Shown here: piece by piece, positions 12,937 through 22,795 of the stretch | Numbering within the stretch: position 1 is the first letter of the stretch | How the letters are laid out: each line of letters opens with the position of its first letter | DNA from: Effrenium voratum | Lineage: Eukaryota > Sar > Dinophyceae > Suessiales > Symbiodiniaceae | Direction: 5' to 3' | DNA length: 64,000 bases | NCBI GenBank assembly: GCA_963377175.1 | Contig: CAUJNA010002924.1 | Coordinates: 707,968 to 771,967, forward strand | Notes under the pieces: model-generated | Database searches by the model: none | What the model was told of the DNA's origin: nothing | The model's input: the letters and a program-made list of their open reading frames with translations, nothing else | Position numbers and translations under genes: made by a program

Positions 12937-13016
12937 CGGACCAGGGAGGAATCGAACCCGCGACCCGCCGGTTCCGGGAGCAGGCGCGCGAACCACGAGA
13001 CAACTCCCGAGGACCA
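12937..13016 (-). other. tRNA-like sequence (degenerate tRNA or SINE head)
   Basis: Read on the minus strand, this has an A-box-like tgtctcgtggttcgcgc followed about 35 bases later by an exact Pol III B box, ggttcgattcc. A five-base stem gggag/ctccc can close the outside. The T stem and acceptor do not pair fully, so it is probably not a working tRNA gene. It lies exactly between two unrelated tandem arrays (12700-12905 and 13035-13450), which fits a tRNA-derived retroposon head or a tRNA pseudogene caught in repeat expansion. Confidence 0.4.
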
Positions 13017-13034
13017 GTTCGAACAACAAAAGTC

Positions 13035-13450
13035 GCAAAAAACCTCGAGTTTTTGCACCTCGACCACGCCGATCCCCGCAGAGGGTTGCGCGGGCACCGC
13101 AGAAATCGCAAAAAACCATGGGTTTTTGCACCTCGACCACGCCGATCCCCGCAGAGGGTCGCGCGAGCACCGCAGAAATCGCAAAAACCATGCTTTTTGC
13201 ACCTCGACCACGCCGATCCGCGCAGAGGGTCGCGCAAGCATGTTAAAAATCGCCAAAAACCTCGAGTTTTTGCACCTCGACCACGCCGATCCCCGCAGAG
13301 GGTCGCGCGGGAACTTTAGAAATCGCAAAAAACCATGGGTTTTTGCACCTTGACCACGCCGATCCCCGCAGAGGGTCGCGCGGGAACTTTAGAAATCGCA
13401 AAAAACCAGGGGTTTTTGCACCTCGACCACGCCGATCCCCGCAGAGGGTC
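13035..13450. repeat. Approx. 73-bp tandem repeat with an internal palindrome in each unit
   Basis: Six units of 71-74 bp sharing cacctcgaccacgccgat and ccccgcagagggtcgcgcg. Each carries a hairpin of the form gcaaaaaa-N6-tttttgc whose arms are conserved while the centre varies: ctcgag in two units, ccatgg in two, ccatgc in one and ccaggg in one. Confidence 0.9.
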
Positions 13451-13559
13451 GATTTTCGTGTAGTGTCGTCGGCACTACCCCGCCGCCCTAAGAAGAGATT
13501 TTAACTCCTCGCAAGTCAATTGCACTTGACTCCTTGCACTTGCAACTTGCACTTGACTC

Positions 13560-13695
13560 CTTGCTTGTTTCAAGGAGTCATTGCAAGGAGTCATTGCAAG
13601 GAGTCATTGCAAGGAGTCATGGCAAGGAGTCATTGCAAGGAGTCATTGCAAGGAGTCATTGCAAGGAGTCATTGCAAGGAGTCATGAGAGCCATT
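13560..13695 (+). repeat. 13-bp tandem array ggagtcattgcaa, forward arm
   Basis: About ten near-identical copies of ggagtcattgcaa. The same unit appears in opposite orientation at 13905-14275, so the two arrays form a long fold-back structure. Confidence 0.9.
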
Positions 13696-13904
13696 GCAAG
13701 TTGCAAGGAGCCAAGTGCATGGAGTCAAGTGCAAGTCGCAAGTGCACGGAGTTAAGTGCAAGTTGCAAGTGCAAGGAGCCAAGTGCAAGGAGCCAAGTGC
13801 ATGGAGTCAAGTGCAAGTTGCAAGTGCATGGAGTCAAGTGCAAGTTGCAAGTGCATGGAGTCAAGTGCAAGTTGCAATTGCAAGGAGTCAAGTGCAAGTT
13901 GCAA
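13696..13904. repeat. Spacer array of caagtgcaagttg / catggagt words
   Basis: Between the two inverted 13-mer arrays lie irregular repeats of caagtgcaagttgcaagtgcatggagt, 10-27 bp periods. They share the ttgcaa and ggagt words with the flanking arrays, suggesting one ancestral unit. Confidence 0.8.
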
Positions 13905-14275
13905 TCCTTGCCATGACTCCTTGCAATGACTCCTTGCAATGACTCCTTGCAATGACTCCTTGCAATGACTCCTTGCAATGACTCCTTGCATGACTCCTTG
14001 CAATGACTCCTTGCAATGACTCCTTGCAATGACTCCTTGCAATGACTCCTTGCAATGACTCCTTGCAATGACTCCTTGCAATGACTCCTTGCAATGACTC
14101 CTTGCAATGACTCCTTGCAATGACTCCTTGCAATGACTCCTTGCAATGGCTCCTTGCAATGACTCCTTGCAATGACTCCTTGCAATGACTCCTTGCAATG
14201 ACTTTCATGATGATGATTCCTTGCAATGACTCCTTGCAATGACTTTCATGATGCTGATTCCTTGCAATGACACCT
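13905..14275 (-). repeat. 13-bp tandem array ttgcaatgactcc, inverted arm
   Basis: About 27 copies of the reverse complement of the 13560-13695 unit, ending in a degraded part with tttcatgatgatgattcc. The open frames on the minus strand read as CKESLQGVIARSH repeats and are not genes. Confidence 0.9.
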
Positions 14276-14279
14276 TGTA

Positions 14280-15347
14280 ATGACTCTCATGAGAACAACT
14301 CAAGTGAACCCAGCGGAAGAACCCTTCGCCATGCTTTCGGGAAAAAACAAAAAACAAACAGGATGGTTTTTTTGTCAGGGGATCCCAGCATGGTATTTCT
14401 GCGTTTTGGCTTCCCTTCGCCAACCCAAAATGGGGCCAGCCAACCAAAAAAGAACAGACACAAAGACCCACACTGACAGATCCCTCTCTCTGGGCTCCTC
14501 CCTCCTTCCTGTTTTTTTCTCCGCGGCCATGAAAATTCGGGCGGCCGCGCCTAAGGCCCAACCACTGGGACTGGACTCCGTGGCCGAGAGCAGCACCTCG
14601 ACCACCTGAACTCGCCACAGGACGTGGCCCTTGTGCCCGCTGGCGCCTAAGGGAAGCCAAGAAAATCTTAAAATCGGGTTCGTATAGGGGTTGAGTTGAT
14701 TTTCAGAATTTCTGGGTATGGGGCTTGAATTGATGCATGACCCATGTATGGCTCTTGTCTATTGACGATTAACCACGTGTGTTATTAACAATTAATATGC
14801 CTGTTATCATTGGTTGTGTTTTGTAGAAGTGGTAATCATCTTGGTTGACACGCCCTTGTGGCGGTTCGAAAGGCAAGCCAAAAAGAACTCTATTTCAATA
14901 TTAGAGCTTTAGAGACATGCCCTTTGCGGCTGGGCATGAAAGGGAAAACGGACACCCAGCTTCTTTCAAGATGGCAGTTTGTTGGATTTTCTCAATATGC
15001 AGCTTGTGGACAGGGGATTCATGCGCATCATGATTGAAACTGTCCGATTCGAAAATTCATCGCATGCGGAGTGCGAAAGGGCGCCGTTGAAGTGGCCTGC
15101 TTGCAGGGCTGGAAGAACTGCGAACGGTGGCTGCACCTTGGGCCCAACAATATCAACCCCCAAAACAAAGCTGTCCCTTGGTTTCCTCTTTTTTGAACAC
15201 ATACCAAAAGAACTACAAAGCGCCGTCCCTTGGTTTCCTACCACCTCCACACAAAACATGGGACTTCCCCCGCCTCGTCCACCTGCGGATCGAAATCATC
15301 GGCGCTCTCCTTGCGGGCTTCTCACCCGGAAACCATCCACTTGGGTT
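14280..15347. other. Gene-poor stretch
   Basis: Mixed unique sequence. A frame starting at 14979 is open for about 200 codons but runs straight through the MITE-like copy at 15348, so it is unlikely to be a real exon over its full length. Nothing else stands out. Confidence 0.4.
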
Positions 15348-15438
15348 TGGCTCAAAATCAATCAGGAGGGGTTACGCAGGTGTTGGTCCATGTTTCCACT
15401 GGCCAGGGTTCCATTTTGGTACCGTTTTTTTGAGCCAC
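15348..15438 (-). mobile_element. MITE-like short inverted-repeat element, copy 2
   Basis: In inverted orientation relative to the copy at 1245: ends ggctcaaaat and tttttttgagccac, with the core tggtaccaaaatggaaccctgg, ccagtggaaacatgg and acacctgcg on the minus strand. The TIRs are recognisable although the left one has drifted. Confidence 0.55.
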
Positions 15439-16483
15439 AGCCATTTGCGTTCCGCACACTCGGCGATCCCTGTCGCTTGGGATCCGAGGAACGGTTGACA
15501 GGCAAGTTTTGCCCGTGTCAGCCTTGCAAAAAGAAGATCAGCGCGCCACGATTTGCGTTGCACCGGGTGATTGAATCGCACACTGATTCGTGATCCAAGT
15601 TCAATCATCTCATTCGCGGACCAACGAACGGATCCTGGCTGCAGCAAGAAGCACAGCTAAGGCCCCAAGGTCAGATTCAGATTGCAAGCCACAGTATGGC
15701 CATGAAATTCTGTAGGGAACACCCTGGAAAATGGTTAGCAAACATTAACCCCCCACCTAAATGATGTCCACCAAACGTGCCAGTCCTAAAAAATACAATC
15801 AGATCAACATGTTGTCGTTTTGGTGCCAAGCGAGTTCGTCATGAAAAGGAAAGCCGCCAAACAAAGGCTGCTTTTGCATGTCATGTCGTTGGTTGTTTGC
15901 CGGTCTGCTATTTGCTTGATCCAAAGGGATGTGCACTGCCATTGGACATGAGTTTCAATCACTTGCGTGCATTTATGTTTGTGATACCCTTTCTGGTGCA
16001 ACCCCAAAAAAACAACGAGAACAGCAGGGCTTCGCAATATTCCCGCAGCCCCGTCCTCTGGCAAACGTCTCACTGAGGAGGACGGAACATCCCTCACAGG
16101 CCAAATGTCATCCTGGCGGATGTGAGACACGAACCAGAACAACAACATGAATTGTTTGAACATAAATCAAACAAATACCCACCCTTGTTGGAATTGAACA
16201 AAGTTTTGCTGAACATGTTTTGTTCCATCAAGATCATCTATCTGATCCTCACCCCAAATTCGTACCTTGGTGTCTTCTGAGGAACAACCCTACACTCAAG
16301 GAAGCCAAAGCTTACCAAACGACTCCTGGATGTGGCCACTTCACAATGGAAAGCAAGATCCATCCGGTCTTCAGTGTTTTTTCTTCCGACAGGCAGGGAG
16401 AGCCGACCATCTGAGAACAACAGTAAATGTGCTAAATAATCTCGCAGAACTCTTTTCTGGGCTGTCCGTTTTCAGATCCCCCG
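15439..16483. other. Gene-poor stretch with a weak minus-strand candidate
   Basis: The minus strand at about 16020-16130 is open and reads as a mixed-composition peptide (VSHIRQDDIWPVRDVPSS and on). It lies downstream of the channel gene in the same orientation, but has no clear acceptor, so I do not call it an exon. Confidence 0.25.
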
Positions 16484-16520
16484 CTAAAAGTTTTTAGCTT
16501 TTAGTGGGTCAAATGGAAAT
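16484..16520 (+). repeat. Small palindrome of the ctaaaag...cttttag family, copy 2
   Basis: gctaaaagtttttagctttt then agtgggtcaaatggaaa; the hairpin and its tail match the copy at 2297-2335. Confidence 0.5.
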
Positions 16521-16589
16521 CCAACCACTAAACACTAAAAGGCCAAAGAGCTAAGCGGATGGCTGGGAACCACCAAGTTTTACTCTTTA

Positions 16590-16741
16590 TCAGCATCCTG
16601 GAACAAAAATCCTCCATGGCCGGCTTTCTGTACTCGGCATTGTGTTTTCTCCATGGCAATTGTAGGTGAAACCCAGTCCTCAAAGCGAACTTTGATGTTG
16701 TCGTCCCCATTGATGTCAATCAGCTCGCTGCTGTACCTGCC
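16590..16741 (-). CDS. Candidate exon with an EF-hand-like acidic loop, unknown gene
   Basis: On the minus strand a tgggcag acceptor at about 16742 is followed by a frame of about 50 codons with convincing protein-like composition. It contains LIDINGDDNIKVRFEDW, which resembles an EF-hand loop (D-x-N-x-D at positions 1, 3 and 5, I at 8) but has the acidic residue one position late, so calcium binding is doubtful. The exon may belong with the candidate at 17310-17400 on the same strand. No gene identity is offered. Confidence 0.4.
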
Positions 16742-16768
16742 CATGCCAATCGCCATGGCTAGCATCCG

Positions 16769-17195
16769 CTAGCATCGGAGCAGAACCCGCTGCCCGGCAG
16801 GGTCGGGGATTTTTTGCGATCAAAGCAAATATAGAAATTGGGTTTGATAGTATAGAAGGATTATGTTTATACAATCGTAGTTAAAACTTAAACAAATCTA
16901 TTTGATTGACACCTTTTCAGCATCCTGACCTTCTTGCCGCCGTTTTCATCGGGCGAAGCATTGTGCCTCCAGAAGGCCGCTCATGATACTCCGCGTGAGC
17001 TGCTCGTAGAGTAGCGATATGAAGTCATGTCGTGATTAGACATTCGAAGGCATCACACAGCTGACATGCCGAGATCCAAGGTCCGAAGGCTGAGGGGAAA
17101 TCTCTGAAAGTCTCAAGTAGCACCTTACATGCGCATAGCCGGCTGCCTGCTTGACAACGATCGACTTGGCTCGTAAGGAATCACCAACCTTGGGA
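16769..17195. other. Unique stretch, nothing recognised
   Basis: AT-richer than its surroundings at 16815-16915. No gene, repeat or structured element found. Confidence 0.4.
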
Positions 17196-17309
17196 TCTTA
17201 TCCGATTGCTTGATGCTCCTCTTCCAAATCCAAGCCGAAGTGGGCAAAGCCCAAAACCCACTGTGGTTCTACCTGGTTAGTTTCATAGGCCTGGCTAGAA
17301 CACTCACCA

Positions 17310-17400
17310 AATAATAGCACCACCTGCTCCAATGGTTGCTCAAAGTCGTTGGTGGACCATGAACCCCCCAAGTCACGTCCATCAAAGACTCCCTTACTAC
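17310..17400 (-). CDS. Candidate exon ending at gtgagt, unknown gene
   Basis: The minus strand reads GGSWSTNDFEQPLEQVVLLF and then meets ggtgagtgttc, which offers two possible 5' splice sites (gtgagt or gtgttc). Composition is protein-like and non-repetitive. With the gtgttc donor the phase matches the acceptor of the candidate exon at 16741, so the two may be neighbours in one minus-strand gene. No family recognised. Confidence 0.35.
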
Positions 17401-17724
17401 TTCCTGAGTGGCCTGGCCAAAAAGAAAGACACAACTTTTGGTTCAGCACTCAAATGGTCTCCCCCCCAAAAAAAATATCCCCGCACCCAACCCCAAAAAA
17501 AAACGGTCTCCCCCCTAACCCCTCCCCCCCCAAAAAGAAAGAAAGAAAGAAGGAAACAATTGGAGGAACTCAGCACCTGAGACTCCACCCCGTCAGTCCC
17601 CACACCAACGAAACGGCTCCGACTCCTCTCGTCGGACGAATAGCCCGAGGCTCACCAGGTCGTGGACTTCTGATTCTTCCGCACCTCCACGGGTGTTCCA
17701 TGAAACCTCGGAAGTGGAGGAAAA

Positions 17725-18165
17725 GACCTTCATGGCTCCCTTTTTTTCTAGGAAGAGCCAAGAGGTATCTAGAGGTATCTAGAGGTACCAAAGGGTACCT
17801 GGGGAGCCAAAGGGGAAAGCAAAAAGACCTTGGCTCCGTTTTTCTGGGAAAGAGCCAAGAGGTATCAGGTACGGTACCTACAGGGTGCAGGTAGTTCCTG
17901 CTAGGGCCTTTAATGGAGGCACGCTCAAAGCGCCCGAGGTGCCGATTGCAACAAAGTGCTTTGACCTGAGGGTGCCCAGATTGTTCATGGTTCCCTTTTT
18001 CTGGGAAAGAGCCAGGAGGTATCAAGAGCCACCAAAAGACCCAAGAGATATCAAGAGCTCCTTTTTCTGGGACCCAAAAAGTATCAGGTACGCTACCAAG
18101 GGCTCCTGGCTGCTTTTTCTCGGGAAAGAGCCAACAGTCTTAGGTACGGTACCAAAGGGGACCTT
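17725..18165 (+). repeat. Degenerate repeat with a ggctc...gagcc hairpin, approx. 5 copies
   Basis: Copies near 17739, 17829, 17989, 18057 and 18107 share ggctcc-ttttt-ctgggaaagagcc followed by aagaggtatcaggtacggtacc. Spacing is irregular (about 50-160 bp). Each carries a short internal inverted repeat. The overlapping open frames are repeat-derived. Confidence 0.7.
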
Positions 18166-18594
18166 GGCAGCTAAAAAGCACCAATCCGACATGGGAATGG
18201 GCACCAGGAACTGTCGCATGCAAGTTATGCAGGCTCTTTCATCTTTCCAGGCATGGTGTATAATTGGATTATCGATGTTGAGGCTGCCTCATCAACCTTC
18301 TTTTTCGACCGTCAGACTAAAACCTCGAGTTTCGGCTTCTTTCACATCTTGCCAACTGACTTGGAAAAGGCTCTTTTTGAACGATGCAATCCATCGTTCC
18401 TCGCTTAAGCTCGTCTGTCTCCAAACATTCAGAAAGCCCCCGACTTCCTCTCGCCGAATGCTAAGCCAATGGCGCCATTCCGCTTCGCGAGCCCGCAAGC
18501 CGCCCAGGCGAGCTTGCTCGTTGCAGAAAAGAAATCGACTGACTGGAGTTAGCTTCGGGTCATTATGTCCGCACACCCAAAGATGCAAATATGC

Positions 18595-19258
18595 AAAGTT
18601 GACTTCGCGTACTACTTTCGTACTTAAAAGTTGCGATTCTCGAGCCCAAGCTGCGGAAGTGGACTTCACGTACTACTTTCGTACTTGAAAGTTGCGATTT
18701 TGGAGCCAGCTGCGAAAGTGGACTTCGCGTACGACTTTCGTACTTAAAAGTTGCGATTTCGAGCCCCGGCTGCAAAAGTGGACTTCGCGTACTTTTTTCG
18801 TACTTAAAAATTGCGATTTTCGAGCTCCAGCTGCGAAAGTGGACTTCGCGTGCTACTTTCGTACTTAAAAGTTGCGATTCTCGAGCCCCAGCTGCGAAAG
18901 TGGACTTCGCGTACTACTTTCGTACTTAAAAGTTGCGATTCTCGAGCCCCAGCTGCGGATGTGGACTTCACGTACTACTTTCGTACTAAGTTGCGATGTT
19001 CGAGCCCCGGCTGCGAAAGTGGACTTCGCGTACTTCTTTCGTACTTAAAAATTGCGATTTTCGAGCTCCAGCTGCGAAAGTGGACTTCGCGTGCTACTTT
19101 CGTACTTAAAAGTTGCGATTTTCAAGCCCCGGCTGTGAAAGTGGACTTCGCGTACTACTTTCGTAGTTAAAAGTTGCTTCATGTACTGCTTTCGTACTTA
19201 AAAGTTGCGATGTTCGAGCCCCAGCTGCGAAAGTGGACTTCACGTACTACTTTCATCT
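18595..19258. repeat. 60-bp tandem repeat (minisatellite)
   Basis: Eleven or so copies of a 59-61-bp unit with aagtggacttcgcgtactac, tttcgtacttaaaagttgcg and attttcgagccccagctgcg. Units differ by point changes and small indels. The last unit runs directly into the CTAT microsatellite at 19256. Confidence 0.95.
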
Positions 19259-19695
19259 ATATATCTTTTTATCTCTCTGTTTATCTATCTACCTATCTAT
19301 CTACCTATCCATCTATCTATCTATTTATCTATCTCTCTCTAACTAATTATCTACTTTCTATCTAGTCTGTCTATCTATCTATCTATCTATCTATCTATTT
19401 GTCTATCTATCTCTCTATCTCTCTATCTATCTATCTCTCTCTGTCTTTTGATCTATCGATCGATCCATCTATCTATCGATCTACATATCTACTTCTTACA
19501 TATCTACCTTTCTATCTACCTACCCATCTGTCTACCTATCTTTTTATTTTCATTTTATTTATCTATCTCTCTCTAACTATCTACTTTCTATCTAGTCTGT
19601 CTGTCTATCTATCAATCTATTTATCTATGTATCTGTCTACCTATCTACTTTCTATCTAATCTACCTATCTATCTATTTCTCTACCTATCTATTTT

Positions 19696-19726
<31 letters not shown>

Positions 19727-20216
19727 CTCTCTCTCTCTTTTGATCTATCGGTCTATCTATCTATCTATCCACCTATCTACTTCTTTATCTATCTATCTAT
19801 CTATCTATCTATCCATCTATCTATCTATCTTTCTCTCTCTCTCTCTCTACTTTCTTTCTAATCTATCTGTCTATGTACTTTCTATCTAATCTAATCTATC
19901 GATCGATCGATCTATCTATCTATCTATCTTTCTCTCTCTCTCTCTAACTACCTACTTTCTTTCTAATCTATCTATCTATCTATTTTCTATCTAATCTAAT
20001 TTGTCGATCGATGTATCTATCTATCTACTTATCTATCTATCTATCTCTTTATCTATCTCTTTATCTATCTATCTATCTATCTATCTCTTTATCTATCTAT
20101 CTTTCTCGCCTTGTATCTATCTATCTATCTCCATTTATTTGTCTATCTATCTACTTTCTATCTACTTTGTATATACTTTCTATCTACTTTCTATCTATCT
20201 ATCTAATCTATCTAAT

Positions 20217-20255
<39 letters not shown>

Positions 20256-20368
20256 GTCTATCTATTTCTCTATCTATCTATCTGTCTATCAATCTCTTCT
20301 CTATCTCTCTACCTGTCTATCTCTCTAACTATCTAGTTTCTTTCTAATCTATGTATCTATCTATCTGT
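19256..20368. repeat. Long (CTAT)n microsatellite
   Basis: More than 1.1 kb of ctat, ctct, tttct and cgat words with frequent interruptions. All frames encode SIYLSIYL-type low complexity. Confidence 0.97.
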
Positions 20369-20374
20369 ACCTAA

Positions 20375-20955
20375 ACTTGCGAAAGTGCAGCCCCTGCCAC
20401 GAAATCTGCACTTTGCACTTGACCTTGCGAAAATGCTGCCCCTGCCACGAAATCTGCACTTGACCTTGCGAAAGTGCTGCCCCTGCCACGAAATCTGCAC
20501 TTGACCTTGCGAAAGTGCTGCCCCTGCCACGAAATCTGCACTTGACCTTGCGAAAGTGCTGCCCCTGCCACGAAATCTGCAGTTGACCTTGCGAAAGTGC
20601 TGCCCCTGCCACGAAATCTGCACTTGACCTTGCGAAAGTGCTGCCCCTGCCACGAAATCTGCACTTGACCTTGCGAAAGTGCTGCCTCTGCCACGAAATC
20701 TGCACTTGACCTTGCGGAAGTGCTGCCCCTGCCACGAAATCTGCACTTGACCTTGCGAAAGTGCTGCCCCTGCCACGAAATCTGCACTTGACCTTGCGAA
20801 AGTGCTGCCCCTGCCACGAAATCTGTACTTGACCTTGCGAAAGTGCTGCCCCTGCCACGAAATCTGCACTTGACCTTGCGAACGTGCTGCACCTGCCACG
20901 AAATCTGTACTTGACCTTGCGAAAGTACTGCGCCTGCCACGGAATTCAATCCTTG
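20375..20955. repeat. 41-bp tandem repeat (minisatellite)
   Basis: About 14 copies of a 41-bp unit containing gaaatctgcacttgacc and ttgcgaaagtgctgcccctgcc. Because 41 is not a multiple of three, the long minus-strand open frames cycle through all three readings of the unit and are not evidence of a gene. Starts directly after the CTAT tract. Confidence 0.97.
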
Positions 20956-21254
20956 CGAAACCTTCGTGTTGCCGTGCCAATGGGCCCGCGCTGCGAACGT
21001 GATCCGACAATGGTCCGTCAATAGTCCGACAATGGTCCGACAATGGTCCGACCAGGCGCCGCGAACAGGCTAGCTGCCAGCTCTCCGGAGACACCAATTC
21101 ATGCACGGGGCCACGCTTTTTGCAGATTCCTTACTCCCACCACACGCGCGCGCGCATATTTTCTCGCGTGCTTGTTCCTTCTCTTCATCTGTCTCAGAGA
21201 GAGCTAGCTTTCAATTAGTCGCCGTAACACGGAAGTTCCTTCTAAACTTCCTTT
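20956..21254. other. Unique stretch with a short gtccgacaatg repeat
   Basis: Contains four copies of caatggtccg or close variants at 21009-21050 and otherwise unremarkable sequence. Confidence 0.5.
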
Positions 21255-21765
21255 GACTAGGACTCAAGCATACAACCACGAAATCATCCAACCACACAAC
21301 CGCACAAAAACACAATCACACAACCGCACAAGCATCCAACCACACAACTAAATAACCACACAACCATACAAACACACAGACACACAGACACACACGCACA
21401 CACACACACAAATACTTCACACAACCACACAACTACGCAACCACACCAACACACACACACAAATACACAAATACACCATTACACGTATATTATATGTTAC
21501 ATACACGAATACAAAACACACACACAGACAGACAAACACACAATCGCAAGAACAAGCACAAATACACGAAAACGCAAATACAAAACACAAATAACAATAT
21601 ACACAAATATACAATCACGCAAATACGCAATGACATAGAATACACACATATACAACACAACACACAAATACACAAACACACCAACACGCAAACACGCAAA
21701 CACACCCGCACACACACACACACAAACATACAAGCGCACAAACACGCAAAATCACAAAGGCATGG
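21255..21765. repeat. ACACAA-type A/C-rich microsatellite
   Basis: Long run of cacaca, acacaacc and aaatacac words, similar in kind to the tract at 1-412 but without its 231-bp superperiod. Confidence 0.9.
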
Positions 21766-22138
21766 CACCCATCTGCTCAAGCATCCAGAGATTCTCTCCG
21801 CCTGAGACAGCTGACAAATGACCCAAGACCAATATAATGTGAGCACCTTTGTGGGCCAAGCCAACCATTGGGAGTTGCGCAAACACACATGCAAACGCCT
21901 AGCGTGACTGAAAGCGCACCAACACATATAAACACCGATACCAGTGCGTGATTTGAGTATGAGACAGGTTCTGAACCATTCGGATGGCAATGTGGTCTCT
22001 GGCCGGGCCCAATGGTTGCGCATACAGCGTGTCACACGTTGGACGCTCAAGATTCGATCATGCCACGCCGAAGCTCAAGGTGAAACATGTCTGCCTGCCT
22101 CAACCTTGACTTGTGGAACATCGCAACGGCATGTGGCT
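21766..22138. other. Unique stretch, nothing recognised
   Basis: No supportable gene or repeat. Confidence 0.4.
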
Positions 22139-22246
22139 GTGGGTCAAAACCAATGGTACCATTTTGGTGTAGGTGCACCACCCATTTCAGTCTATTTTAG
22201 TGGATTGGAATGTTCACTGGGGGTACGATTTGGATTTTGACCCATG
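22139..22246 (+). mobile_element. MITE-like inverted-repeat element with tgggtcaaaa ends
   Basis: Left end gtgggtcaaaacc and right end ggattttgacccatgg form inverted repeats around about 80 bp. The ends match those of the copy at 22419 but the core differs (tggtaccattttggtg), so this may be a related subfamily. Confidence 0.5.
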
Positions 22247-22418
22247 GCCATGTCAGTCCTTATTGGGAAGGTCTGACCAAAGAGCTTCCTCTTGAATGGC
22301 GTCTACCACCTTCCGGGCGTGTTCCGCTGCTGCGCGCTGAGTGGCCCAATTCCTAGCGTGGAAGCAAACAAAAATCGTGCCACACGTTTTTGGTATCGAT
22401 CGGTGGCTACACTTGGCT

Positions 22419-22516
22419 GTGGGTCAAAAATAGGTACCCGAAATGAAACCCTGGTAAATAGAAGCAAGGACTAAAACCTGCGGTCTCCTGATGGTTTCAT
22501 TTTGATCCATACCCAC
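22419..22516 (+). mobile_element. MITE-like short inverted-repeat element, copy 3
   Basis: Left end gtgggtcaaaa, right end ttttgatccatacccac. The core has ggtacccgaaatgaaaccctgg, taaatagaagcaagg, actaaaacctgcgg and tctcctgatgg. It is the cleanest match to the copies at 1245, 12331 and 15348. Confidence 0.6.
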
Positions 22517-22594
22517 TTCTTCAGGTACAAAACCAACTGCGAACAGCGAGTGAAAAGGAAGAGAAATGGAGTACAAATCGGGTGTACGGCATAC

Positions 22595-22785
22595 TTTTTA
22601 TCACGCCGAGATGCTGGCATAGGCACTCTCCAAATGATTTAGCCGTCATGACTGCCAGGCAGGAGTAATCCTCGGCAACCAGGTCACCCATGTAGATCCA
22701 GGGAGTCCATAAGCACACCTCTGCCAGCCACTGTGTGTCATCCACGAGGTCCTTCTTCTCACCTCGGTGCAGAGACAAAGTCTCT
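22595..22785 (-). CDS. Channel exon: end of cyclic-nucleotide-binding domain
   Basis: The frame reads WLAEVCLWTPWIYMGDLVAE, then DYSCLAVMTAKSFGECLCQH, which is the late beta-roll and final helix of a CNBD as found in CNG/HCN/EAG-type channels (the W-x-E-x-x-L-W-T-x-W pattern is one I recognise from dinoflagellate channels). It would sit on the cytoplasmic side and gate or tune the channel; whether it binds cAMP or cGMP cannot be told because the phosphate-binding cassette exon was not found. A canonical gtatgc donor follows the exon at 22594. The acceptor is uncertain: a cag at about 22814 or an ag at about 22781 are both possible. Confidence 0.65.
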
Positions 22786-22795
22786 TCGTCCCGCT

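Noticed and set aside
12421..13353. Several 100-250-codon frames around the 14-bp and 73-bp arrays
   Set aside because: They read through two unrelated tandem arrays and the tRNA-like sequence in many frames at once.
13682..14239. Frame encoding CKESLQGVIARSH repeats
   Set aside because: Pure product of the 13-bp array; no unique sequence.
15345..15362. Match to the 3' end of the dinoflagellate spliced leader (tttggctcaa)
   Set aside because: The match is explained by the inverted end of the MITE-like element, and the rest of the leader is absent.
14979..15593. 204-codon plus frame
   Set aside because: Runs straight through a MITE-like copy without an intron and shows no domain.
20357..21106. 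249-codon minus-strand frame
   Set aside because: It is the translation of a 41-bp tandem repeat and the same peptide words appear in three frames.
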